Origin: Ascoidea asiatica
Lineage: Eukaryota > Ascomycota > Saccharomycetes > Ascoideales > Ascoideaceae
Direction: 5' to 3'
Assembly (NCBI GenBank): GCA_001600695.1
Contig: BCKQ01000009.1
Location: forward strand, 310,001 to 374,000
Length of the DNA stretch: 64,000 nt
Shown here: one piece after another, positions 51,183-62,077 of the stretch
How the letters are laid out: every line of letters begins with the position of its first letter
How positions within the stretch are numbered: the stretch's first letter is position 1
Position numbers and translations under genes: made by a program
Notes under the pieces: generated by a model
Told to the model about the DNA's origin: nothing
Seen by the model: only the letters and a program-made list of their open reading frames with translations
Databases searched by the model: none

Positions 51183-51594
51183 TGGGCTTTAATACTTAGT
51201 TTATAAGCAATTTTTTTCAGTTATTTTTGTTTTATTAGATTAGTTAGAGTAAAAAAATTAATATATATTTGTACAAATTTTTTTTAAAAAAATGTGTAAA
51301 GATTAACCTAAAAATTATTAAAAAATTGAACATTCAAATTAAATGAGTTTTCTAAATTATTCATAAACTCTATTTTCAATCAAGTTGAATAGAAAAGACA
51401 TGCTGTAGATTTGAATTACTTGGAGATTTTCTTACTAATTTCTTACTAATTTCTTACAATTTGTTACCTCAATAATGCACTTAATTTAAATTTTTCATAT
51501 AAAAGATTTTAATATATAATTTTATTAAAATGACTGCTTTCACATAAAAAAAATGATTATCCGTATATTTTAGTGTATATATGAAAATTTGTGC
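51183..51594. other. Convergent intergenic region, no gene seen
   Basis: About 410 bp of AT-rich DNA between the ends of GAD1 and LHS1. No gene, repeat or GC island. Confidence 0.55.
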
Positions 51595-54122
51595 TTATAA
51601 CTCATCGTGGTTTTCTAAGTCTTCTTTCAGTTCAATTTCTTCTGGACCTTTCTCTTGAGGAATCTCATTTTTAAGATTCTCTTCATTTTGGCTGTCATTA
51701 GGACCAGTAGTTTCTTTTTCTTCAGATGTATTGCTGGTAGATGTTTCTTCTTCAGAAGACCCTGCTTCAGACTCGGTTTTATTTAATTCTCTATCTCTTT
51801 TTTTAATTCTTGTATTTAAAAGCCTCTGTATTGCTTTTAATCTATATTGATGTTCTTTGGTTAATTTTTCTTTCAAATCCACTATGTCTTGGATCTGTTT
51901 TCTAACTTTTTCTAATCTTTTAGTTTTGGAGATTATCAGTGATGTTTTGGTATGATCATAGTCATCATCATCATCATCAAAACTAAAATCATTATCACTA
52001 TTAGCATCTTCACTATCAGCAGAAGATTCTTCTTTGCTTTCTGAGTCAATTAGATTATTTATATCCGTTAATGATTTTACCAAATTTTGAACCAGCTTAT
52101 CAATATTTAAATCAAGCATCTTAGTTGCACTAGTAGAAGCAACTCTTGAATTATCTTGCTCAAAATTAGCAGATGTGAAATTATTACTGAGATAATCTAC
52201 TCTCATTCTATCTATATCCTCAGTAACATCTAACATATATTCTTGTAGTTTATTATTTTCATTTAATCCAGTTTTATACACATCCTGTAATTCTCTTACT
52301 GTTAAAGGATTTTCAATAAAAGATTTAATTATTTTCACATCAGAAATTTTCTTTTGAATATCTCTTACTTTTAATTTTAATATTGAAATTTGATCAAAAG
52401 ATTGATCTTCAAGCCATTCTAAATAATTACTTATCATTTTTTTAAATTGATTTAAATAGTTTATGTTTTTTATTGATTTGTTAAAGTTGGGAGAAGTTGA
52501 AGATTTTTCATCAGAATCAAACTCATCTTTTATGTCATCAATCATAGAACGAAGAGAATATAATTGACTTTCCAAAATATTTAAATTAGTAAGTTTTTCA
52601 TTTCTGATTTTGTCCTTTCTTGAAATTGTATTAAGTCTGTTTATTGATTTTACAATCTGAGAAGAAGTTAAAGGTTGAAAATCAATATATTTGGAAATGG
52701 ATGGAAGTTGAATTCTAAATGTTTTATCCCGTTTAAAAACTGAAGATTTAATCTCAGTAGAGTTATTATTAGTACTATTGGAAGGAATATTGTTTTCTTC
52801 TTCTTCCTCATCTTCTTTACTGCTTTCATCAAGGTTTGCCTTTTTTAAAATCTTTTGAAGAAAACTTTTATCATTATTAACATAATTACATTTTGCTTGA
52901 ACTTTATTCAATTTAAATAATTTGTTTTCATCCAAATCAAAATATCCATAATATTTTAATCCATCTTTTTTAATACATTCAAAAAATCTTGGATCATTTT
53001 TATAAGAATCAAAAGATGATGAGATATTATTAAAAATTTTTGATTGAAATGAAAGATCATCTTCTAATAAAGTTATCTCAAAATCTAAATTAGTATTATT
53101 AAATAAATTGGTTAATTCAATTTCATAATTTACTGAATCTGAATTTATAATTGTTCCTTGTGGGAAAATAATTTGTTTTTTATCATCATTAATTTTGATT
53201 GAATAATCATGAAAAGAATGTTCAATTATATCCATTTCAATAGATTTAAACATTTTTGAAATTTGAACACCTCTTAAAGAAGTTCCAAGAGCATTTGATT
53301 CATCTGCATTAACATTTTTTGTTATCATATTTGGTTTAATATTTTTAGTTAAATCATTTAATATATTTTGAATAAAAGGTACTCTAGTTGAACCTCCAGT
53401 TAAGATTATTGAATCAATTTGATTTAAATTTTTAGAAACATTTAATAAAGGATCTATGAATAATTTATCATAACCTTTGGAATTAATTATATTTTCAAAT
53501 TCAACTCTTGAGATTGAAGATTTAAAATCAATATCTTTATATAAAGATTCAGTTGATATCTGAGCATCATTATTTGCACTTAATATTAATTTTAATTTTT
53601 CAGAATTTTGCCATAATTTTGTTAAAGTTTTTGAATTTGAATTTAAATCAGATGAATTTATTTTTGGATTACTTGATAAAAATTTTTTTTTAAGTAAATT
53701 AAAAATAATTAAAGTTAAATCTTGACCACCAATTAAATTATAATTATAATCTTCAATTTCAATAATTAAACTATTAGTTGATTCATTTTTAGAAAAAGAT
53801 ACTAATGATGATTGAGATAATGATGATCCTACATCATATATTATATGATATTGTTTTTGATTTGAAAGTTTATTTATATCTAAATTTTTAGTAGCATAAT
53901 TAACAGCAACCCCTAATGAATCATCAATTAAACTTATAGGGGTTAAACCTGCAATTTTAATTGAATCTATTAATGAAATTCTTTGAAATTGATTAAAATA
54001 TTTTGGAATAGCTAATGAAATTGAATCAATTATAGATGGAGTCATTGAAGAACCTCTAGATTTTATATCAGATATTGACATTGCAATTAATTCTTCAATT
54101 TCAAAAACTGAATTAGGTGATG

Positions 54123-54153
<31 letters not shown>

Positions 54154-54564
54154 TGAAATATCAAAAGATATTGAATTTCTTTCCTTATTTTTAAATAATT
54201 TAATACTTGGATGATTTGATAAATAATTTTGAATAATTTTAGAATCTTCTAAATTTTCATTATTTCCAATTAAATGTTTTAAATTAAATAAACAACTTGT
54301 TGGAAATCTTGAACATAAAGAACTTGCAGAATATCCATAAGATCTTTCAAATTCATTTTCATTTTTAGATATTTCTTTTATTGATAAACCTGAAGGTTCT
54401 TTTCTTTTTGATTCTGGAGTTAAAATTATTTCAAAAGGAGCATTTGGACCAACAACTATAGATTTTGTAAAATCATTACCAAAATCAATTCCAATTAATG
54501 CAGATTCAGTTATTAAAAATTTTATAAAAAATATAAATAAAAAAGATATATTTAATAATCTCAT
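51595..54564 (-). CDS. LHS1: Lhs1, ER-lumenal Hsp70-like (Grp170 type) chaperone
   Basis: 989 residues. A signal peptide (residues 1-22, ISFLFIFFIKFLITESA) is followed at once by the Hsp70 ATP-site strand LIGIDFGNDFTKSIV. Other Hsp70 markers are DDSLGVAVNYA, IIYDVGSSLSQSSL and ILTGGSTRVPF. The substrate and extension regions are diverged and helical, with an acidic loop (DDDDDD near 870) and several Asn-x-Ser/Thr sites. The C-terminus is HDEL, the ER retrieval signal. Lhs1 exchanges nucleotide on Kar2 and helps post-translational import. A Ser run at about 138-149 is a local low-complexity insert. Length slightly exceeds S. cerevisiae Lhs1 (881). Confidence 0.93.
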
Positions 54565-55041
54565 TTTAAATCACGACACATGAGAGATGATAATAAGGTA
54601 ATTTCTTCGAACTATAATTTCAAAGAATTGAGAAGTTGAAGTGTTGAAAAGTTGAAAAGTTGAAAAGTTCTTTGCAATTATTTATATACAATTAAATTGT
54701 TTTGAATACGTTTCTGATCAATTAATGAGATTTGAATTGCAATGAATATATTGATTTAAGACAGATGAAATATGAAATAAAATAGGTATGCAAAGGACAA
54801 TCTGGCCAGAATCTTGTGGCAAAGGAAGAAAATATGAATTTGAAGTATGTCATTGATCAGCTCAATGAAATTTAGAATATCGAGAAGAGGAAGAAACCGA
54901 AAAATAAAACGAGATCCGGGTAATGCTGCCGTAGTTACTTGTTGGGACACTGTAGATCACTCTGCTGGCATTGTTAGGACACTGCTTATCCTGGGGGTAT
55001 AAACAGAATAAGATTTTACTGGAACTGAAAGAGCCAAAAAG

Positions 55042-55066
<25 letters not shown>
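54565..55066 (-). promoter_or_regulatory. LHS1 upstream region
   Basis: 500 bp. Close to the start is CACGACACATGA (about 54576-54587), weakly like an unfolded-protein-response element. A 9-bp TTGAAAAGT repeat (three copies, 54644-54669) and a GC-richer stretch (54890-55015) follow. A (TTTA)n run at 55047-55071 overlaps the 3' end of the next gene. Confidence 0.35.
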
Positions 55067-55072
<6 letters not shown>

Positions 55073-55866
55073 CTTTTTTGGATCATCTGTTATATTTTGA
55101 AAATTTCTTTCTATATAATCATCACATCCATATCTATTTGTGGTGAAATCCAAGATATTAATATTACCTATTTCTGCTGATTTTAAGATTTCATTGTATT
55201 CTTTTGTTGTTGGTCTATCTGGTTCTTGTATAGTGACTTTTGAATGTCTTATTCTTATATCATCAAAAAGTTTACTACTTGCAATTTTAAATTCTTTAGG
55301 GTCTAATTCTAGAATATCTTCATTTTCAATTTGTATATTTTTTTCTTTAGATGTTTTTAAAACTCTTCGATTTAAATTTTGAACTAATTTATGATAATTT
55401 TGATAATTTTTATTATTTGTTTCTTTATTAAAAAGAAAATCATCTTCTCCCACTTTTTTTCTTAATATATCTTTATCATCTTCATCAGAACTACTATCAT
55501 ATGTATTATCATGAAAATTATTAGTATAATTTTGATTAGTAGTGTTAAGATTTGAAAATTCATTTGTTAAATTTTTAATATTTAAAAATAAATTTTGATC
55601 AATAATAATATCATCATCATCATCATCATCATCGTTCTCGTCGTTATCACCATCATCAGAACTATTAAAAGTTTTGGACGAAGAATTTAGAGAACCTGAA
55701 TTATTTTTTATAGTTATGATACTTTTTTCATTATTTGAAATCGGACTATTATTTTCAGATTTTTTAATGTCTGGAGTTTTTATATTTTTTTCATCTAATT
55801 CATCACCTGCATAAGTTAAATAAAGTCCAAAATCATCACCATCTAAAGGATTTGAGGTTATAGATT

Positions 55867-55897
<31 letters not shown>

Positions 55898-55898
55898 G

Positions 55899-55929
<31 letters not shown>

Positions 55930-56270
55930 CTCCTTTATCATCTTCTTCATTCTCTTCTTTTTTTTTTTCATCATTTTTACTAATATTTATTGAAGATTTA
56001 TTTTGATTAGATTTGAATTTTTTATTTTTTTTAAATTTTTTATTTTTAGTAGATATATTAAATAATTCATTATTATTAGGTAAATTTAAATCTAAAGAAT
56101 TAAAAATATTAGCATATAAAAAAGATAAAGTTGGTAAAGAAATTTTTAAATTTTTAGAAACGTTTAATAATTGATCAAATAATAATTTTAAATATGTTTC
56201 AAAACCATTTAAATAATTATAAAGTAATAAAGGAGAATTTAAAAAAGGTATATTATTATTGTTATTGTTA

Positions 56271-56310
<40 letters not shown>

Positions 56311-57377
56311 CTGAATTTATTGAATCTGAATTTTTTAAATTTAAATTTATATAATTTAAGATTAAATTTTTTAAAGTTATTGGAGTATTATTATTATTTT
56401 CATTATTATTTATAAAATTTAAATTTTTTAAACCTAATTTATTTGCAAAAATAATTAATTCTTTAAAAGAATTTTTAATTAATGGATAAATGAATTTATT
56501 TTTTAATAAATCATTAATATTTTTTTTTTTAAAAATTATTAAAAAACAATCAATTAAAATATAATAAAATAAATTTGAGAATTGAAATTGTAATAAATTT
56601 AAAGAATTATTTAAATTTTCAAAAATTATTGAATTTTTAATATTTGAAATTGAAATTGAAATTGAAATTGAAATTTCTAAAGAATTAATAATTTCAATTA
56701 AATTATCTGGAATAATATTATATTGAGATTGAAATTTTGTAGGATTTATGAAAATTTTTAAATTTGAATTATTTAATAGAATAAAATTATAATTACCAAT
56801 ATATCTAATATTTAAATTTGAAAAAAGAGTATAAAATTTTAAATTTTTAGGTAAAATTTTTATAATTAAATCATCTAAATAAAAAGTAAAAGAAGAATCA
56901 AAAAATAATATTGAATTTGATAAATTTAAATTTGAAAATGAGATTAAATTTTTTAATAAATTTTTTAAATTTTTAATAGAATTTGAAGAAATAAAAATAT
57001 ATTTAAATAAAATTTTATTATTATTATTATTATTATTAATATTATTATTAATATTATTAATATTCGGCACATTATTTATATTTTTTTTAAATAAAAATGG
57101 TTTATAAGTTTGAAAACCAAAAAAATTTGAATTCCAATGAATTTTTAAATCTGGAGGTATTAATTTAGATATAAAAGTTATTTTAATTCCAATTGAATTT
57201 AAACGCCAACTAATAAAATTATTTAAAGGTGAATCACCAACTTGAATAATAATAATAATAAAATAAAAAGTTAATAAAATGAATTAATTTATAATAATAA
57301 GAATATATAAATATAAAATAATAATTTTAATTTCAGGTTTTATTCATACTAATTAAAACTTCAAAATTTGAGTTCAT
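55067..57377 (-). CDS. SVL3/PAM1: Pam1/Svl3-like protein, one intron
   Basis: Spliced: exon 1 57350-57377, intron 57241-57349, exon 2 55067-57240; 733 residues. Splicing yields MNSNFEVLIIGDSPLNNFISWRLNSIG, a beta-strand/helix start like the dinucleotide fold of ketopantoate-reductase relatives but without GxGxxG, as in Pam1/Svl3. The next about 330 residues keep the reductase-like layout, including FKELIIFANKLGLKNL and LPTLSFLYANIF. The second half is Asp/Asn/Ser-rich with homopolymer runs and conserved short motifs (FGLYLTYAGDELDEK; ILELDPKEFKIASSKLFDDIRIR; RYGCDDYIERNF at the end). Svl3 and Pam1 localise to bud sites and the neck and affect vacuole morphology and polarised growth; biochemistry is unclear. 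The family name comes from remembered similarity. Confidence 0.68.
57241..57349 (-). other. Intron of the PAM1/SVL3-like gene
   Basis: 109 nt. Donor GTATGA, branch-type TTATTAAC (complement of 57270-57277), acceptor TTCAAG. Joining gives codon A|TT and a continuous conserved N-terminus. Confidence 0.85.
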
Positions 57378-57420
57378 TATAAAAAATAATGTTTAAGAAG
57401 AAGTTAAGATAAATCTCTTC

Positions 57421-57490
57421 AAAATATATCAAAATATATCAAAATATATCAAAATATATCAAAATATATCAAAATTGATTAAAATATACC
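57421..57490. repeat. 10-bp tandem array AAAATATATC
   Basis: Five exact copies (57421-57470) then two degenerate copies, just upstream of the SVL3-like exon 1. Confidence 0.95.
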
Positions 57491-57747
57491 AAAAAATAGA
57501 CCAAAAAAAAGTTAAAAAAAAATATATATATATGTATGTATTTGATATAATGATGATATTAGTGGATAATATTTTATTGTGTGATTGTGATAGAAAAAAA
57601 AACAAAGGATTTCTTTTAATAAACAAACATTAATATATTAAGTGTACTTGATTAAAAATTACACAGCATTAAAAAGCTAAATAATAATAGAGGAACAAAA
57701 TGAGATATTTTAAATAGAAATTGAGAATATTATCAATGAATTGGATT

Positions 57748-57818
57748 GAAATAAAGAAATAAAGAAATAAAGAAATAAAGAAATAAAGATAGAAATGATA
57801 GAAATGATAGAAATGATA
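57748..57818. repeat. Adjacent 7-bp and 9-bp tandem arrays
   Basis: GAAATAA-type units of 7 bp (about six copies), passing directly into ATAGAAATG units (three copies). Confidence 0.9.
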
Positions 57819-58212
57819 AAAGTGATAAGATTTTTGTTGTTTGTAAGTTCCTTTAAGATCAGGATATATTAATGGATATATTATATAATTTGAAGAAGGA
57901 TATATTGAATGATTTGATGAATGCTTTTATGTATGAAATGATAATGGAAGAATTAATGAATAAATTGGCGGTTTGTTGCAAAGAAAATGAATTTGAAATG
58001 AATTTGAAATGAATTTGAAATGAAGTAAGAAAGTGAGAAAGAAGGAAGATGGCAATTTCTAGTTGTTGTCAGTTGTCTCCTCTGCCATGGAGCTTGTCTT
58101 CGTTATTGTCTGGCTGCAATGGAATAGAAAGTAGAAAGTGCCCCAGGAGAAGCACCAGCAGAAGAAGAAGAAGAATAATATTAAAAGCAGAGGCAGCATT
58201 CCCACCATCCCT

Positions 58213-58246
58213 TGCTGTTGCTGCTGTTGCTGCTGTTGCTGCACCT

Positions 58247-58279
<33 letters not shown>
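58213..58279. repeat. Paired 9-bp GC-rich arrays
   Basis: TGCTGTTGC units (three copies, about 58213-58242) are followed by four exact CCTTCCTCG copies (58244-58279). Both have a 9-bp period, so they could be read as coding, but neither strand gives a plausible protein. Confidence 0.9.
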
Positions 58280-58372
58280 AAACGCTGACACTCATCACAA
58301 AAAGAGCTGTGCCGAGGCGGAAGACAAACAGCCGCAGCCGCAGCCTCGGCAGAACTGGAAAATAAAAACAAA

Positions 58373-58398
58373 GTCAGGTGATACGTATATCACCTGAC
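58373..58398. promoter_or_regulatory. 26-bp palindrome with CAGGTG/CACCTG cores
   Basis: GTCAGGTGATA and TATCACCTGAC are perfect complements around CGTA. A further CAGGTG follows at 58400-58405. It lies about 290 bp upstream of the orphan gene. It looks like a dimeric binding site or a cruciform-capable element. Confidence 0.55.
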
Positions 58399-58596
58399 AC
58401 AGGTGAAACCATGTTCATGGGCTTTGTCTTGAATGAGGTTACCCTCACGATACTTGTTTACTTTTCTTTGTCTATTGTATTAATTGTATGGAATTTTATC
58501 ATTTTACACCTACTTTTTATTTTAAAACAATGGAATAATTTCAATAATTTTATTATATTAACTAAGAATCTATTGATAATATACTATATATATTAT

Positions 58597-58632
<36 letters not shown>

Positions 58633-58687
58633 AATCTAAAATAGAATAAGAAAATGAATAAAGAAATGAAAATATGAAAAGAAAATA

Positions 58688-60820
58688 ATGTCAAAGATTT
58701 CATTATCTTCATTAAATAGAAGTATAAATAAAGTTATAAATGATTTTTCAAAAAATTATTTTGGTTTTAATAAAGCTGTTAAATTATTAAATTCAAATAA
58801 TTCTAATGATAATTCTAATAATAATATTAATAATAAATCAAATGAAATTCAAAATATTTTAAATAATGATTATTTAAATTTAATTTCTCTTTCAAATATC
58901 TATAAAACTACATTGATTAATTTATTTTGGGAATTTAATAAAAATAAAATAAATTTAAATAATAAAAACTTAAGTAATAATAATTTAAATGTTTTTATAA
59001 GTAATAAAAATAATTTAATTTTAAATAATAATTATAAAATTAATAAAGATTTATCAATAGTTTTAAATAATTTATCAATTATTTCAAATCATATATTATT
59101 ATTTAATTATAATTTTATTTTAAATAAACATAATATTAATATTATTAATAATAATCAATTAATTAAGAATAATTATTATAATCAATTTGAAAAATTTTGG
59201 AAATTAAATTATTTAATTTCAAATAAAAATGATTTACATTTAAATATTAATGAAAATATAAATTCGAATAATAAAAATGATTTAAAAATTTATAAAAATT
59301 ATAAATTATTTAATGATCTTATAATCTCAATTTCTTTAAATAATTTAATTCAATTTTTTAAAAAAAATTATAATAATGAAATTAATTATAATTTATTATT
59401 AATTCATTTTAATAATTTTAATCAAATAGAATTTAATGAAATTAATTATAAAGAAAATTTAATAAATTTTTATTTAAAAATATTTAAAAAAAAAATTAAA
59501 ATTTTGGATATAAAAATTTTATTAGATATAAGTAAAATTTTAATAAATTTTAATAAAATTAATGAATTAATTGAAATTATTAATTTAAATAATTGGAATT
59601 TTAATAAATTTCCAAATAGAAAATCATATTTAATTCAAATTTTAGATTTATTTTTAAATAGTAATCAAGAAAGTAATAATGAAATGAAGTTGAAATTTAT
59701 AAATGAAATTATAAAAATATTAATAAAAGATAAAGAAAGTGAGAAGATTTTAATTAAAGATAATAAATTGAATAATAAATTTTTTAAGAATCTTAAATAT
59801 AAAATTGAAAATGATAAAATTTTATATTTTATTATAAGTTTATGTAATATAATAAGTAAAAATGATTTATTAATTAATGATTATAAAATTTTATTAAAAG
59901 ATTTTATAATTATTAATACTGATAAAGATAATACTGGTAAAGATAAAGATAAAGATAAAGATAAAAATTTAAAAGAATTTTATTATTTAATGATTGAAAA
60001 ATATTTTATAATGAGTTTAGTTAAATTTAATAAAATTTATATTGTTAAAGAATTAATTGAGAATATAGATAATGAATTTTATGAAAAAATGGAAAATAAT
60101 GAAATTTTAAAAAATAAAATCTTTTATAATAATAATAACTTTAGAAATAAAAATGAAAGTTTTAAAATAAAATTTAATTCATTTTGTTTAGAAGAATTTT
60201 CAAAAAATGAAGAAAATTTTATTGCTTCAAAGAAATTAATTGAATATGTTATTAAAGATTTTAAAGATCAAAAATTTTTAATTAATGAAAAAATTAAATT
60301 AAGAAAATTGATAAAAAGAAATAAAATTGAAAAAAATAAATTTAAAATTGAGAAATTAAAATATAATAAAGATTTAAAATTATATAAAAAATATATAAGA
60401 TCAGTTGGAATTGGATTAATTAAATCAAATAATTATAATAATAATTATAATAATATTAAATCTAATTTTTTTAATTTAAGATATTCAATAAAATATAATA
60501 AAATTTTAAAAAAAAATTTTAAAAGTACAATTGGTAAAAGATATTTAATTTTATTAATTTCAAATTATTTAAAAATTGTTAAAAGATCAAATAAAGGATC
60601 ATTTAATAAATTTAAATATTTATTAAAATTTATTAAAAATTTTAAAATTGAAGATAAATTTTTTAAAAAATGGAAAAAAATTTTAAATTTTATGAAATTA
60701 AATAATAGAGGATTTTGGAGTTTAGAAAATTTATCAAAATTTAAAAAAACAAATTATTTTAATAATGATTTTGATAATAATGATTTTGATAATAATGATA
60801 ATGACATTAATAATAAGTGA
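58688..60820 (+). CDS. Unrecognised, extremely AT-rich Asn/Lys/Ile-rich protein
   Basis: 710 residues in one ATG-initiated frame. Nearly every codon uses A/T-only or A/T-ending choices and the protein is dominated by Asn, Lys, Ile, Leu and Phe. The N-terminus (SKISLSSLNRSINKVINDFSK) lacks acids for about 17 residues and could be a mitochondrial presequence. The remainder looks like repeated alpha-helices with charged linkers, ending in a basic part (RSVGIGLIKS, TIGKRYLILLISNYL, FKKWKKILNFMK). This helical, basic and fast-evolving look is common in mitochondrial RNA-binding translation activators, but I cannot name a family and give no function. Maintenance of such a long frame argues that it is real. 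Confidence 0.6.
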   Translation: MSKISLSSLNRSINKVINDFSKNYFGFNKAVKLLNSNNSNDNSNNNINNKSNEIQNILNNDYLNLISLSNIYKTTLINLFWEFNKNKINLNNKNLSNNNLNVFISNKNNLILNNNYKINKDLSIVLNNLSIISNHILLFNYNFILNKHNINIINNNQLIKNNYYNQFEKFWKLNYLISNKNDLHLNINENINSNNKNDLKIYKNYKLFNDLIISISLNNLIQFFKKNYNNEINYNLLLIHFNNFNQIEFNEINYKENLINFYLKIFKKKIKILDIKILLDISKILINFNKINELIEIINLNNWNFNKFPNRKSYLIQILDLFLNSNQESNNEMKLKFINEIIKILIKDKESEKILIKDNKLNNKFFKNLKYKIENDKILYFIISLCNIISKNDLLINDYKILLKDFIIINTDKDNTGKDKDKDKDKNLKEFYYLMIEKYFIMSLVKFNKIYIVKELIENIDNEFYEKMENNEILKNKIFYNNNNFRNKNESFKIKFNSFCLEEFSKNEENFIASKKLIEYVIKDFKDQKFLINEKIKLRKLIKRNKIEKNKFKIEKLKYNKDLKLYKKYIRSVGIGLIKSNNYNNNYNNIKSNFFNLRYSIKYNKILKKNFKSTIGKRYLILLISNYLKIVKRSNKGSFNKFKYLLKFIKNFKIEDKFFKKWKKILNFMKLNNRGFWSLENLSKFKKTNYFNNDFDNNDFDNNDNDINNK

Positions 60821-61379
60821 ATTCAATGGAAATTTTGTAAATAGTTGTAATATAAATTAATATAAATTATGGATAAATTATGGATAAATTTCACTTATAT
60901 AGATAAAAGTAGTTTGAGAACATTTCTGACCAATCACAGCAAAGAAAAACGTAATTGCAGAATCGGGAAATATCTGCCACCGGTTTGAAGCCGATGTTTG
61001 ATGGATTCCGGGCGAATTCCGGTTCTGGCGGCAAAAACAGCAAAAACAGCAAAAGAAGAAGAAGAACAACAACAACGACAGGAGAAGGAGAAGAAGAAGA
61101 AGAAGAAGAAGAAGCAGCAACAGAAACAGCTGGCACTGCTTTCACAGGAGCAGATTGAGAACTCGGTGGCGTTGGGATTGGAGACAGCAAAGAGGAAAGT
61201 AGCAGTAGTAGCAGCAGTAGAGCAATAGAGCAGTAGAGCAGCATTCAATTAAAAACAGAAATATAAAGTAGATTATTATATTCAATTTATGAATCTTATT
61301 TAAATATATTCTTACAGTTCATACTTTCCTGTGATTGAATTAAATGAATGTATTCTTATACAATATTCAATAAAAAAAC
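60821..61379 (+). promoter_or_regulatory. MDV1 upstream region with GC-rich triplet-repeat island
   Basis: 560 bp. A GC-rich island (60930-61240) contains CGG-bearing sequence, GCAAAAACA repeats, a GAA run (about 61090-61115) and AGCAGTAG units. Overlapping frames on both strands are low-complexity and not called. It is followed by an AT-rich 130 bp core promoter and leader. Confidence 0.45.
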
Positions 61380-62045
61380 ATGTCTGAATATAATATAAAT
61401 AATAATAATAATGATAATAATGATAATAATGATAGTTTATTAAAAAATCAGCTGGATAATGATATTAATAATCCAGTAATATCTGCAACTCAAAGATTAT
61501 CAAAAGCAGTAACTTCAACTGCAACTGCTTTAATAAATCAATCAAATTCAAATTCAAATGAAATTTTATTAAATTCTTCTCATTATCAAAAAGCAATTTA
61601 TGATACTTTAATAAAACCTTCAAAAGATTTAGCTAAACATAATTCAAATAATTCAAATTCAAATTCTAACAATAATAATGTAAATAATGTAAATAATAAT
61701 GTAAATAATCTTAACACTAATAACAAATTAATAACTAAAATAGATAATTCAAATTCTTTAAATTCTTTAAGTTCTTTAAGTTCTTTAAGTTTCTCTTTTT
61801 TAAATAATTTACAATATAAATCTTTACAAAAAAAAGCTCCTTCTGAATTATTTCGTTCAAATTTTTCTTCAAAAGAAATTAAATATAGAGCTATTTCTCA
61901 TATTCCTGATAATTTATTAAATAATTTACCTGAAAATTCAATGATCTTAAATCAAAATTATTCTTTATTTCAAGGTTTTAATGCCTCAATTCCTCAAGTT
62001 AATGAAGAATTATATTTATTTAAAGAATTAAATTTATCAAATATA

Positions 62046-62077
<32 letters not shown>

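Larger units (their letters stand above)
57378..58687. promoter_or_regulatory. Divergent intergenic region rich in short tandem repeats
   Basis: Serves the SVL3-like gene and the orphan at 58688. From left to right it holds a 10-bp AAAATATATC array, AAATAAG- and GATAGAAAT-type repeats, an 11-bp ATGAATTTGAA array (57987-58020), a GC-rich island with triplet and 9-bp repeats (58060-58370), a long palindrome (58373-58398) and a TA run (about 58603-58628). ORFs within the GC-rich repeats on both strands are low-complexity and not called. Confidence 0.5.

Noticed and set aside
58049-58397. Several overlapping Gln-, Leu- or Ala-rich ORFs on both strands
   Set aside because: Products of triplet and 9-bp repeats in a promoter island; no frame is favoured.
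58411-58644. Small hydrophobic ORF starting MFMGFVLNEV
   Set aside because: Runs into the TA repeat before its stop and lies in the leader of the orphan gene; could be a uORF but evidence is too thin.
60878-61248. Overlapping ORFs in the island upstream of MDV1
   Set aside because: Low-complexity translations of GAA/CAG repeats in up to five frames.
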